Shown here piece by piece: positions 31,771 to 42,169 of a stretch of DNA of 64,000 bases (position 1 is the stretch's first letter; each line of letters opens with the position of its first letter). The translations under genes and the position numbers were made by a program. The notes under the pieces were generated by a model. That model searched no databases, was not told the DNA's origin, and was given only the letters and a program-made list of their open reading frames with translations. Source of the stretch: Acanthosepion esculentum (taxonomy: Eukaryota; Mollusca; Cephalopoda; Sepiida; Sepiidae); contig OZ038508.1 of NCBI GenBank assembly GCA_964036315.1, forward strand, positions 51,028,759 to 51,092,758. Direction: 5' to 3'.

Positions 31771-32214
31771 AGAATCTAACGTATGTTTATCTTAAACAAA
31801 CGTTATGTACGTAAAAACGTTCCCAAATCAACCTGCGAAAAATCAACAAACATAATGTACACGACCATACTGAAGACTATACATTATCATGAATCCCACA
31901 GACAAACTAGAATATTATACAGTTACATACATAAAGCAATATTTACGGTTTTTCAGTTAGACACGGTAATTTCTTGAAACTTCGAAGGGACGCATCGTGT
32001 CTCCTTGAATCGGGAACGACATAAATTATACTAACGTTAGTTCAACAAGTCGAATGCACGTGAAACATGATTAATTAATTGAAGCAGGAAAAAAAAAACT
32101 TTAAACTTATTGTAGCAATTAATGTCTGTAATCGGTTTCTTTTGCCTCTCTTGTCCGCGACACCTGTAGCGAATTCAAAGCTCAATCGAAAATCTGTCTA
32201 ACAGTCCAACAGGC
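31771..32214. other. Unassigned stretch
   Basis: AT-rich with nothing recognised. Confidence 0.4.
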
Positions 32215-32530
32215 AATGAATTCACCCCAAGCAAGGCTGTAAAGCCTCCGAGATACAATGGATTACTGGGAGTGAAAGAGTTAGAAAACAGAAACATTAC
32301 TCAGGAGCGATAACAAAAGAATAGTAACCAAGAAGACAGTATAATAGCGATTGACATTGCATTTCAATTTTTGAAGACTAAATTTGGCTGGAAAGCATGA
32401 AGCTGCAAGAGAGTTCCACAAGCAAGTAGTGCGTGAAAAGAAACTCTTAGCATAGAATTTATGGTTACAACTAGCCAACTCAACTATAAATTGATGAGAC
32501 CTCTTTGCTAGTCTAGTACTACGCTTAAAT
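32215..32530 (-). pseudogene. LINE family A 3'-end fragment
   Basis: Minus strand: CNHKFYAKSFFSRTTCLWNSLAASCFPAKFSLQKLKCNVNRY, then a 3' end including the CCTTGCTTGGGGTGAA motif at about 32230. The C-terminal tip of ORF2 plus 3' UTR. Confidence 0.75.
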
Positions 32531-32853
32531 TCAGAGTCTAGAATATATAGTTATATTTTTAAGTTATATATTTCTATTTTATATTAGGTATTATTTCAAA
32601 TATATATTATTTCATTTTTTATTATTTTCGTATTAATTCTTACTATTTATTATTTTTATTTGTTATTATTTAAATATTTATTACACATTTATTATCACAT
32701 TTTTATTATATTTATATTATATTATATATAATTATATATATATATCTTTTATTATATAATCATTATTTATATCTTATTATGTATTTATTATTCATATCTT
32801 CTTGTTTATATATATATTTATAATTATTATTATTATTATTATTATTACTATTA

Positions 32854-32905
<52 letters not shown>
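32531..32905. repeat. AT-rich region with (TTA)n
   Basis: Irregular TTA/TTTA-rich sequence ending in two clean TTA runs (32825-32903). Confidence 0.9.
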
Positions 32906-32924
32906 TTTAATATTGCTGCCACAT

Positions 32925-33395
32925 ATGGTCCAATGCTTGTACTGTATATTTAGAGATTCTGGATAAAATCCAAAGAAGAATCAGCAATATAATCGGTCCT
33001 GACCTGGCATCTCGGCTTCAGTCATTTTCCCACTGCCATAATGTAGCTACCCTGTGCCTTCTCTAGAAATACATTCATGGTAACTGTTCGGATGAACTCT
33101 TCACTATGCTACCTAGACATTTTGCATTTAAGCGCAATATTAAACTGGCGTCGAAATATCACCAATTTACAGTTGAATTAGCTAGATGTAACCGTAAGTT
33201 CTTTGCTATCAGCTTCTTCTGTCGCACTTCTCGCTTGTGGAACTATCTTCCGGCTCCATGCTTTCTAGCCAAAAAATTAAATATAATACAAATCTACTGT
33301 CATCTTGATTACGCTTTTATTGTTCGCTCTTCTAATGTTTCTCTGTTTTCTTATTCCTTCAAACTTAGTAAGCCGTTGCTTTATTGTCTTGCGCG
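32925..33395 (+). pseudogene. LINE family A RT C-terminal fragment
   Basis: Plus strand: LDKIQRRISNIIGPDLASRLQSFSH, then FAFKRNIKLASKYHQFTVELARCNRKFFAISFFCRTSRLWNYLPAPCFLAK. One stop and frameshifts. The natural 3' end (TTGCGCGGGGTGA) meets the following SINE. Confidence 0.8.
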
Positions 33396-33407
33396 GGGTG
33401 ATGGGAG

Positions 33408-33690
33408 GAGGCACGGTGAAATAATGGATAGCAGCTCGGATTGAGTAATCGGAGAGCCGAGTTCGAATTCCAGTCGAATCCATTGCATTCACTTACGTGC
33501 TAATAACATTGGGAAAAGTATGAATCCTCCACTTCTCCCCCCCCCAAAGCTATAGGTAAATAGCAGGACAGACTGGGTTCTATAGCCCTGGATGGCAACT
33601 GGTCTACTGCAGAAAGAAATGGCAACCTACTACGGGAAAAAATCTGCCTCGTCAGTCATGTATCGCTGACTGACTGATGGGGTTATATGA
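33408..33690 (+). mobile_element. SINE family 1, best-preserved copy
   Basis: Complete tRNA-like head: GGCACGGTGAAATAATGGAT, AGCTCGGATTGAGTAATC, GAGTTCGAATTCC. The body is TTCACTTACGTGCTAATAAC, TAAATAGCAGGACAGACTGG and GGATGGCAACTGGTCTACTG. The end has GACTGACTGATGG. It sits exactly at the 3' end of a LINE family A fragment. Confidence 0.88.
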
Positions 33691-34079
33691 TTAAAATATA
33701 TTGATTATTGTTTATTTAAATATTTGTTAATTTAATTTTATATTTATGTTACATTTATTTTTTAAATTTTATATTCATATAATTATATTAATATAGTTCC
33801 GGATTTTATATATTTTTATTGTTCCGGCTTTTATTACTATTTTTCTCGTTTATTTTTATACAGTTTTAAGGTCAGAAGTGTATTTGAATATATCCTGACA
33901 ATATCTTTTGTTGATAACTGATCGCTTTAATAAATTTATTACAGCCAATAAACAGTTATTTAATTCTTATATTTGGTAACGCAGGACGGCCGTATACAAA
34001 AACATATACTGTACAGTTAAATTTCCACTGGCTTCAGACCTGCAGAACGAACAATCCTTTTTTACAAAGATGTTTGGAA
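33691..34079. other. Unassigned AT-rich stretch
   Basis: No motif recognised. Confidence 0.4.
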
Positions 34080-34490
34080 ACGCGACATGGAGGCAGGCGG
34101 CATGGGAAAGCGACGCAGCAGATCGCAATAGTTAGAGGCTTGTTCTTAAAATTGGCATTAGGACGGGAAAGAAGAGGAGGAAGAACAAGTGGAAAGCATG
34201 GAGAGGCTACAAATGTCAGAGGGCAGCGCCAACACCCTCCAAACCAGATGCGGCTTTTACATACAACAACAAAAATGCTTGCTATTCCAAGATCTGGCCT
34301 CTTTCCACATCATGTATCTCAGAAATTTCAGTAATTTCTTTTCCATTGTTATTATCGGTTTCTTTGTAGTTCCTAATTTTCCTAAAACTTCCTCGTTACG
34401 CACATGTTCCGTCCACGGTATTCTTCGTATTCGTCGGCATAACCACATCTCTGTTGCTTCAAGTCTCTGTTGATTAAAGTACACGACCAA
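34080..34490 (-). pseudogene. RTE-like LINE C-terminal fragment
   Basis: Minus strand: QRLEATEMWLCRRIRRIPWTEHVRNEEVLGKLGTTKKPIITMEKKLLKFLRYMMWKE. LEA.EMW..RR...I.WTEHV.NEEVL is the signature after the RT in this LINE group. Sequence after the KE is frameshifted. Confidence 0.8.
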
Positions 34491-34494
34491 TAAT

Positions 34495-34960
34495 ATTGCA
34501 AAGAAGAATCTGCAATGTTATTGGTCCTGACCTGGTTTCATTTCCCATCGCTGTAAGGTAGTTTCCCTGTGTCTTTTCTATAAATACTTTCATGGTAATT
34601 GCTTTGAGGATCTTTCCTCTATGGCATCTAACCTTATTAATTGAAGCGTAGTACTATATTGGCGGCAAGGTCTCATCTTTTTACAGTTGAAATGTCTAGG
34701 TGGAACCGTAAGTTCTATGCTAACAGTTTTTTCTGTCGCACTTCTGGTTTGTGAAACTCTCTTCTGGCTTCTTGTTGTCAAGTATAATCTTCAACATTTA
34801 AAATGCAATGTCAATCGTCACCTTCTGCTTTCTTATTCCTTATACGTTTATTGTTCTCTCTACTTAATAGTAGATTTTTTCTCGTATACTCTAGCACTCG
34901 ATAACTCCTCGTGGTTTTATTGCTTTGCTTGGAATGAAAATGATTTTAAAAAATTCTCGA
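34495..34960 (+). pseudogene. LINE family A RT C-terminal fragment
   Basis: Plus-strand blocks: QRRICNVIGPDL, FYKYFHGN, then MSRWNRKFYANSFFCRTSGL..SLL and the QHLKCNVNRHLL tail. The 3' end is GCTTTGCTTGGAATGAAAATG, as in the other copies. Confidence 0.75.
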
Positions 34961-35146
34961 ATGTTTACTAGCATATAAGAAACAGGAGGAGATGCAACTT
35001 GACCACAGACAAGCCAAATTCTTGGTGCATACACCATTGTCTTACGAGACAGACGACAATAATAATTAATTATATTTGACACTAATTGTGGATTTTTTTA
35101 CAGGCCCAACTCGTTCCTAAATTAATTCGGCAAAGTTTAACAAACG
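34961..35146. other. Unassigned
   Basis: Nothing recognised. Confidence 0.4.
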
Positions 35147-35262
35147 TCCGTCCTGGGTATGACGATTATTATCCGCGTCCTGGGTAAGACGATAAATTAC
35201 ATCCGCGTCCTGGGTAAGACGATAAACTACATCCGCGTCCTGGGTAAGACGACATACTACGT
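35147..35262. repeat. Minisatellite, about 33-bp unit
   Basis: Four units of CCGCGTCCTGGGTAAGACGA followed by TAAACTACAT, slightly variable. Translated on minus it repeats SSYPGRGC. Confidence 0.92.
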
Positions 35263-35439
35263 CCAATAGCAAGGACTCTGATCAGGAGGTTTTGAAGAGA
35301 GTGGAACCACCCCTTAATTGTTGGTGTTTCCAGGTCCACTCTGACGGGGGTGGTGGCACCTGTTAGGGTTCCAGCTATGGGTAAACAGTTAACCACCAAA
35401 CTGGAGTCAAAACACTATGAAAGTGTAAAAATATGTTTT

Positions 35440-36325
35440 AATACTAGCATTATAACCAGCAATACACTTTTGAAAAAATATATTACCAGCTATACATTAA
35501 AAAATATATCAGCAATACATTTTTGAAAAAAAATATTACCAGCAACAAAAGTCTTGTCGGCATTAAATAACTCATTGAGGTTGATATGCCGTAAACCAAA
35601 CCAAATAGACGGCGTGTTAAAAGAACGGATTTCCTCTTAACATCGCTGTTTCCAAATATTTAATTAAACACATAACGAAAAGTAACTGTAATTCCATATT
35701 TTGAATAAGCAACATTTTCCGGATATTGAAGCCATAAAATGGTGCTCAAAATATTTAGATTTCAGCATTAAATAATCCATAGAGGTTGATATGCTGCTAA
35801 ACAAAATCAACCAACCAACAATACCTATTTATAGTATATATTTAGTTGAAGCCATAAAATTGTGCTCGAAATATTTAGGTTTCGGCATTAAATAACCCAT
35901 AGAGGTTGATATGCTGCTAAACAAAATCAACCAACCAACAATACCTATTTATAGTATATATTTAGTTGAAGCCATAAAATTGTGCTCAAAATATTTAGAT
36001 TTCGGCATTAAATAATCCATAGAGGTTGATATGCTGCTAAACAAAATCAACCAACCAACAATACCTATTTATAGTATATATTTAGTTGAAGCCATAAAAT
36101 TGTGCTCAAAATATTTAGATTTCGGCATTAAATAATCCATAGAGGTTGATTGCCGCTAAACAAAATCAACCATTATCAACAGATAAAAATACCAGCAATA
36201 CATTCTCATACTAAAAACAATACCAGCAATACATTATTGTAACAAAAAAACATTACCAGTAATATATTTTTGGAAAAAATACTACTGCTCCCAAGAAAAT
36301 TAAATTTCCGCATTAAATGACCCAT
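35440..36325. repeat. 120-bp tandem satellite with degenerate edges
   Basis: Four units start near 35763, 35883, 36003 and 36123 (GGCATTAAATAAYCCATAGA...), exactly 120 bp apart. The unit includes TTGATATGCTGCTAAACAAA and GAAGCCATAAAATTGTGCTC. Degenerate copies of the first half occur at about 35563 and 36309. Both edges carry a second, about 45-bp, motif with ACCAGCAATACATTTTTG. Confidence 0.93.
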
Positions 36326-37034
36326 TAGGAGTTGATATGTTGCGAATCAAATAAAATACATCTTCAAGACAAAGGTGGCCATAAATTTGGATAAGTGTCG
36401 CTTCAACATCTGTAAGCTATGCTTTGCTTTTATTAGTATTATGTTTGCTGTGTTTGATCGATTCATTGATTGTTGTTGTTGTTTGGAGTGATCGTGCTTT
36501 GCTTGCTTCTCTACAATGTTGAAAGAGTCGTCCTCCTAAACTGGCTGCCAAGCAAGGCTAAAGAGCTGAGTCGGCCCCGTTATTTAACCCATTGCTAGTA
36601 GAAGAGTCCATGCCTGTTTCAAAGGCATTGGTATAAAAATAATTCTGCCAGTATTTTGAACTCGACTAGCCGATTCCATTATGTGTGCAGTCAGACGTTA
36701 ATTAACCGCAGTTCCAACTCTCTCGGAATGCGAATCTTAAATTTGTATAAACCCACTGAGTGGGTGCGGCTACGCGGGGATGTGTAGACCTGTTAAAGAC
36801 TGTACGATTGCTGAGAGAGATGGCGAGACGGGCCTTGTTTGCCGCGTAGTGAGGCGGAAAATATCCTTTGCCTTTGATGTCTCATATAACAGGAAATTCT
36901 GGTCGTCTCATCAGAAACAGCTTCCTGCTACAAACTGCATTGACTTGGACGGAAATTCCTACTTCCACTGGTGCTACGTCCATTCAATTGAAAGGAAACA
37001 CTTCATAAAGACTGGAACTTCAATATTTCCGACA
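36326..37034. other. Unassigned stretch, possibly unique
   Basis: GC-balanced from about 36540 to 36990. A 107-codon frame (36780-37103, +) starts MCRPVKDCTIAERDGETGLVC and runs into a TA microsatellite. No family recognised and no splice evidence, so no gene is called. Confidence 0.35.
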
Positions 37035-37041
37035 TTTAGTT

Positions 37042-37072
<31 letters not shown>

Positions 37073-37130
37073 ATATATAGAATTTCTCAGAGTAAACCTA
37101 TAGAAAAAAATTCTCAAAGTTAACCTTTAG

Positions 37131-37178
<48 letters not shown>

Positions 37179-37479
37179 TTCATATATATATATATATATA
37201 CTTCATATATATATATATATATACTTCATATATATATATATATATATACTTCATATATATATATATACATATATACTCATATATATAAATATATACTTCA
37301 TATATATATATATATATATATACTTCATATATATATATACATACTTCATATATATATATATACTTCATATATATATATACTTCATATATATATATATATA
37401 TATATATATAATTCATTTATATATATATATAATTCATTTATATATATATATAATTCATTTATATATATATATATAATTC

Positions 37480-37556
<77 letters not shown>
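37035..37556. repeat. Higher-order AT array with CTTCA and ATTCATTT spacers
   Basis: TA runs of 14-24 bp are separated by ACTTCA (at least seven times) and then by AATTCATTTA (four times), before a long pure run. Local amplification of a TA-plus-spacer unit. Confidence 0.95.
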
Positions 37557-37562
<6 letters not shown>

Positions 37563-37675
37563 TACATCGAATTCTCTTTTGTTGACCAATTTTAATATTT
37601 TTATATGATTTGGACCCACTCTCATTATATACCCTCCAATTTTATATTAACTAACTCTCTCTCTTTCTCTCTCTC

Positions 37676-37727
<52 letters not shown>

Positions 37728-38438
37728 CATACCCTCTGGCAAGTTACTCATTAAGTTTACGCAAACAAAATTTATGTAAATTTGTAAATTTCTAATCGAC
37801 CAATGACGTGGCATCTATTTGATGGATATAGTCAAAAACTTGTCAATGGCGACTTATTGAATTTCATTTCTTTTATCCTTATGTGAAAGGAAGCGAATTC
37901 AAATAGCGTTAAACAAAGCATATTAATTGATGCTAGTGAGGCTCGTATTTATATTTCAAGCAATCTTTACCTACTAGCATTTTCAACCATGATGATTACG
38001 GAATATGGACAGAAAAGGGGACGATTTTTCTTGATTTTTTATCATATTGCTCTCTTTTTTTTTAATCAATTTTAATATTCTTATCTTACTACGACCCACT
38101 TGGATTATATACGCACGGATTTTATTTTACCTTTACACTGTGTATTGTTTATTAATATACACATAAAGCCAACGACTCCAGCATTGCATAACTACTATGC
38201 ATATAATCAATATTAACGAGGTACCTAAGACACATTTCATTGTGTCAGACCAAGCTAAACTTATTGTCGTCTTGTCGGAGTATACAAGCTAGTCATTCAG
38301 ACTAAATATTGTGCTGCTATATATATAGCCTTGTGCCAGACTATGATAAACATAGTTCTCAGATGAACTCTAATGAACTATAGGCGCGTGTATTAAGGTA
38401 GAAAATGGAGGATAAAAATAATTAAATACACACATTTA
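37557..38438. other. Unassigned, with one duplicated block
   Basis: 37590-37660 and 38050-38130 share CAATTTTAATATT, ACCCACT..ATTATATAC and ATTTTATATTAAC-like text, a degenerate dispersed repeat. A TA run lies at 37681-37712. Otherwise nothing recognised. Confidence 0.45.
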
Positions 38439-40038
38439 CAGTGACACGCATAAGTATTGGATACATGTTATTTTCTGTTATAACTCTAGTTTATGTTCGC
38501 CATTTTTCCTGATATTTGGTAAGTAATATCTCGTAAAGTTGTTTTAGTTGTATGTAGAAGGAAAATTAAAAACTCATGGTTGAATCCATTTTTTTTATCA
38601 AAGTTCAAAATTACCCTAAGCAAAAGTATTGGATACATCAATTTTATATTTTGTTGCGTAGCCTCTGTTTTGTTTCACTGCTTCCAGTCGCTTTCTATAG
38701 TTGGCCACAAGATTTTCACACTGATCCACCGTTACTTTACCCCATTCTTCCTTGCATAATTCCTCTAATTGCTTGATATTTTGTGGATTCCGCTTATGAA
38801 CTTTAACCTTCAAAGTATTCCACAAATTATCAGTTGGATTCAAGTCAGGAGACTGACTTGGCCAATTGAGAGTACTAATACCATTATTTTCAAACCATTC
38901 CTTTGTAAGTTTTGCGGTATGTTTGGGATCATTGTCGTGTTGAAGCACGAAATTCCGACCATGTCCTAAAGAAGTTGCAGATTTCTGAAGGTTCTTCTCT
39001 AGAATCTTCCTGTACATGCTACCATTCATTCTACCATGGATAACTTGTAACTCACCAGTGCCCTTGGATGAAAATCATCCCCATATCATAATCGAACCAC
39101 CCCCAAACTTAATTGTGGGGATGGTATTGTGCTTGTTGAAGGCAGTGCCATTTATTCGCCAAACACTTGTCTCTGTGTTCCTTCCGAATAGTTCAACTTT
39201 CGTTTCATCCGACCAGATTACCTTTTCCCAAAACTGCATACCTTTCTTTTCATAAGTTTCGACAAACTTTAATCGGTCTTTGACATGTCTGGTTTTCAGT
39301 AAAGGCACTTTTCTTGGTGATCTTCAATGAAAGCCTGTACGATATAGAGCTCTGCTAATGGTATCCTTACTTACATTAATTCCAGCACCCTCAAGATCAG
39401 TTTTAATTTCAGAACGAGTAATGAAGGGGTCTTTTTGCACATTTCTGCTGATCCATCTTGAAGTACTCTCATTTATTTTTCTCGGTCTTCCATTTCTTGG
39501 AAGGTTTGCTGTACCGTCGCCATACTTCTGATGTTATTTCCTACTCTACTTAGTTCTAGATTCATTTCTTTGCTAATTTTTCGGTAACCTTGTCCTCCTT
39601 TGTAACGTTCAATGATTCTATCTCGCATATCTCTGGATAATTCTTTAGTTTTTGCCATTTTTAATCCTTGAATTGCAGAATGCACATCAAAACGTCAGAT
39701 GATTAGTAGCACTATCTTGTAAACAATTGTGTGCTTCTCTGATTGGTCAGAGATAATATTCCAATACTATCGAAAAATTGAATATTTAAAGTCTTTTAAA
39801 ATACAAAGTTTCGATTGGAAATTTGAAAAAAGTGTCATGTATCCAATACTTAATAATACTAATCAAAGCATAGGGTAATTTTGAAATTTGATTAAAAAAA
39901 TGGATTCAACAATGAGTTTTTAATTTTCCTTCCACATACAACTAAAACAACTTTACGAGATATTACTTACCAAATATCAGGCAAAATGGCGAGCATAAAC
40001 TAGAGTTATAACAGAAAATAACATGTATCCAATACTTA
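38439..40038 (-). mobile_element. Tc1-like DNA transposon 3 with IR/DR-type ends
   Basis: Terminal inverted repeats of about 200 bp: 38449-38645 against 39848-40038. Each contains two copies of AAGTATTGGATACAT, outer at 38451 and inner at 38624, mirrored at 39836 and 40023. This is the IR/DR layout of Sleeping Beauty-type elements. The left end CAGTGACACGCATAAGTATT follows a TA; the right end has lost about 13 terminal bases. It carries one transposase gene. Confidence 0.88.
38616..39658 (-). pseudogene. Tc1-like transposase, recently inactivated
   Basis: Start MAKTKELSRDMRDRIIERYKGG (helix-turn-helix), an upstream Met being less typical. The frame breaks near 39475 and again near 39310 and 39070. 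39075-39308 reads MPLLKTRHVKDRLKF, then VIWSDETKVELFGRN with the first Asp, and KFGGGSIMIWG. 38616-39029 reads MNGSMYRKILEKNLQ, VLQHDNDPKHTAKLTKEWF with the second Asp, and SPDLNPTDNLWNTLK, where the catalytic Glu of IEN is Asp. The ending GYATKY is normal. Few lesions and paired termini suggest a young copy. Confidence 0.9.
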
Positions 40039-40117
40039 ACAGAAATTAGGAGGATTTGAGATAATTAAAATTAAGTAATTCATCTAGTCTAGAAGAAACC
40101 TCGACAGAATGCAGAAA

Positions 40118-40167
40118 GCACTGGACGGCCGTTTCGCCCTACATTTGGGACACATCAGCAGTGCGCA
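40118..40167 (-). ncRNA. Hammerhead motif, mutated copy
   Basis: Minus strand CTGATGT (40158-40152), stem II GTCC/GGGC, GAAAC (40135-40131), GGCC loop and GTC. The last core base A9 is U, so cleavage should be impaired. It is the inverted partner of 40284-40330. Confidence 0.6.
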
Positions 40168-40283
40168 TCCACTACCGAGAATTGAAACCCGGGCAGTTAC
40201 GTTATCAGGCAAACGTCATACCAACTGTTCCAACGGGCCTCGGTGACGTAACTGCCCGGGTTTCAATTCTCGATAGTGGATGC

Positions 40284-40330
40284 GCACTGCTGATGAGTCC
40301 CAAATGTTGGACGAAACGGCCGTCCATTGC
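40284..40330 (+). ncRNA. Hammerhead ribozyme candidate (type I, minimal stem III)
   Basis: Complete core: CTGATGA (40290-40296), stem II GTCC/GGAC (40297-40300 with 40309-40312), GAA (40313-40315), stem III AC/GT with GGCC loop (40316-40323), cleavage C at 40324. Stem I pairs CATTGC (40325-40330) with GCACTG (40284-40289) with one mismatch. All invariant positions of the known hammerhead are present. The two-base-pair stem III is like those described for retroelement hammerheads, which may act as dimers. Confidence 0.82.
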
Positions 40331-40384
40331 TTTCTGCATTCTGTTGAGGTTTCTTCTAGACTCGATGAATTACTTAATTATAAT

Positions 40385-40416
40385 ATATATATATATATAT
40401 GAATTACTTAATTATA

Positions 40417-40440
<24 letters not shown>
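40385..40440. repeat. (TA)n with duplicated GAATTACTTAATTATA and (GA)n
   Basis: The SINE tail is duplicated once around TA runs. Confidence 0.85.
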
Positions 40441-40447
<7 letters not shown>

Positions 40448-40448
<1 letters not shown>

Positions 40449-40575
40449 TTGCCTGACGATTGCACTAGCATGAAACAGACTGTCGCCTCTAAGTGCTGAC
40501 TTCCATGTCCACTTTTATATTTACACACGCTCTATCTCTGATATTGAGCACTTTATCCCATAAATATAGCACACT
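40448..40575 (+). repeat. Hammerhead-bearing repeat, family 3, copy 1
   Basis: CTGACGA (40453-40459), TGC/GCA stem II after a U-U pair, GAA (40472-40474), stem III ACA/TGT and cleavage C at 40484. The tail is TTTATATTTACAC, CTCTATCTCTGATATTGAG, CACTTTATCCCATAAATATA. The same tail is at 51620-51690 and 52300-52390. Confidence 0.65.
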
Positions 40576-40590
40576 TTAAGACTATATTTC

Positions 40591-40591
<1 letters not shown>

Positions 40592-40631
<40 letters not shown>
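40592..40631. repeat. (TA)n microsatellite
   Basis: TA run. Confidence 0.95.
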
Positions 40632-40632
<1 letters not shown>

Positions 40633-41230
40633 TGGCAGGCAATAGTGAATGTATCACGTGGAATTACATCAGAGGAGATTCAGGAATTGACATATTCCAT
40701 AGATCACCACTTTATCCATATCATTTCAAGAAGATCACCACTTATCCCTTATTAACCAGCTCCACTTGAACTCTGTATACTTGTTGTTTTCTATTTATTT
40801 CATGTTGGTTACCGTATGCATCCATAACAGTCTGTATGTGAAGCAATTAAAGCGTTATTGTCTTGTTTACATGAGTTTTAATTACACCTTGCTAATAATT
40901 TTGAACAGTTATAACTTAATTAAATTAGGTAAATGACCGTAGTTTATGTGATTTTTTTGCGGAACTTTACACTTTTTACAGGGTACACGCATATAACTGT
41001 TGCCATAATTCTGTGAAGATTTCGTGAAATCCCAACTTATAATTTTAAGACAAAATGAAAAATTGTCACCTCGTTAATAATTCGTTACGCGGGTTGTCTA
41101 TGTCTGTGTCTGTGTGAGTTTTCACTTTCTCTTCCTTGCGCAATTGTGCGCCCATGTTCACGGCTTCGTTAGACATCTTGCTTAACCTATCTCTAACTAC
41201 CTGACCCTGGTAGTGCTCGCTAGCCGCGCG
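40632..41230. other. Unassigned stretch
   Basis: Nothing recognised; LINE coding sequence begins beyond 41200 on minus. Confidence 0.4.
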
Positions 41231-41253
41231 CTCCACCGCCTGCTTAGCTAAAC

Positions 41254-42146
41254 CTATCTCGAGGGAGTCCCCCCAGTCTCCACACGGGACAGACTATCTT
41301 TAAGTGTCTTCAACTTTTTAGCTTTATCTAGTGCGAGCTGCTGGCTATATTCGGTGGTGAAGGAACTAATCCTATCCTTAAGCCTCTCCCACCACCTATT
41401 CCCAATAACCGCCCCCACTAGTTCCCGCTGCACAATTCTAATTAGCTGTTGCTGGAAGTCCCGCCTGTTCAGTAAAGACAGATTGAACTTCCAGTGTCCA
41501 GCCCTTCTAGGCCTAGAATCTAACGCTATCCGGGAACCGACGATTCTATGATCCGAATAGCCTAACCAGGGGAATGTTGGACAATGTAGCAGGTCTACAT
41601 CGAGCCTTCTCACTATCATTCTATCCAGGTAGCTGGAATTCGTCGATCAGATCAACAAGGCTACGATCACCCAATGACCTCCCGCTAGCTCCCTGCCTCC
41701 TGTCTATCTTGGGATCCAGGATGGCATTCCAGTCCCCCACTAAGTCTAAGCGCGAAGAATCGACCAGGAACGGCCCCAGCTGCCGAAAAAACGAGACACG
41801 CTCCCTGATCGTTCGTCGCATAAACCGCAACGATTCGAAACTAACTACTATTCACGGCAATATCAGCCACGATCAACCGACCCCCAGCATCGACGTGGAC
41901 AAGGTCCACCCTCGCATCCAGGGTACGTTTAACCAGCAAGGAAACACCTCTGGCCGGATGGTCCACGTATGCTGAATAAACAACATAGTCGCTAGACAGC
42001 ACACGCGCATCAACCTCGCAAGCAAAGTACGTCTCCTGGATCGCAGCTACATCTACACCGAACGACAAGAGATCACGAAGCAGGCGGGCGGCCTTACTCC
42101 GATCCCTCAAGCCCCTCGCATTCAAACTAGCTATCTTGAGAGACAT
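41254..42146 (-). pseudogene. Tx1-like LINE ORF2, endonuclease domain
   Basis: Start MSLKIASLNARGLRDRSKAARLLRDLLSFGVDVAAIQETYF. Asn and Glu (IQET) are catalytic residues of the exonuclease-endonuclease-phosphatase fold. The next frame has LVGDWNAILDPKIDRR (GDWN box, 41650-41760). Then LGYSDHRIV (SDH box, near 41555), RAGHWKFNLSLL and a coiled linker to about 41254. Two frameshifts. The reverse transcriptase half is missing here; a copy of it is at 58256-59510. Confidence 0.88.
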
Positions 42147-42169
42147 TTTTCAAGTTGATTCCCCTACTC

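Larger units (their letters stand above)
40070..40382 (-). mobile_element. tRNA-derived SINE carrying a hammerhead, arranged as a palindrome
   Basis: Arms 40071-40202 and 40250-40380 are reverse complements with few differences. The minus strand reads, from 40255: CCGAGGCCCGTTGGAACAGT, TGGTATGACGTTTGCCTGAT, then B-box-like CGGGTTTCAATTCTC, then a hammerhead core and a tail CTTTCTGCATTCTG. The loop of the palindrome contains the 5' half of the tRNA-like head; the other arm starts at the B-box side. Confidence 0.8.

Noticed and set aside
35147..36325. CRISPR-like array
   Set aside because: Units are contiguous tandem repeats without unique spacers, and the DNA is eukaryotic.
36780..37103. Small secreted or Cys-containing protein of 107 residues
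   Set aside because: No signal peptide, no family, and the frame ends in a TA microsatellite.
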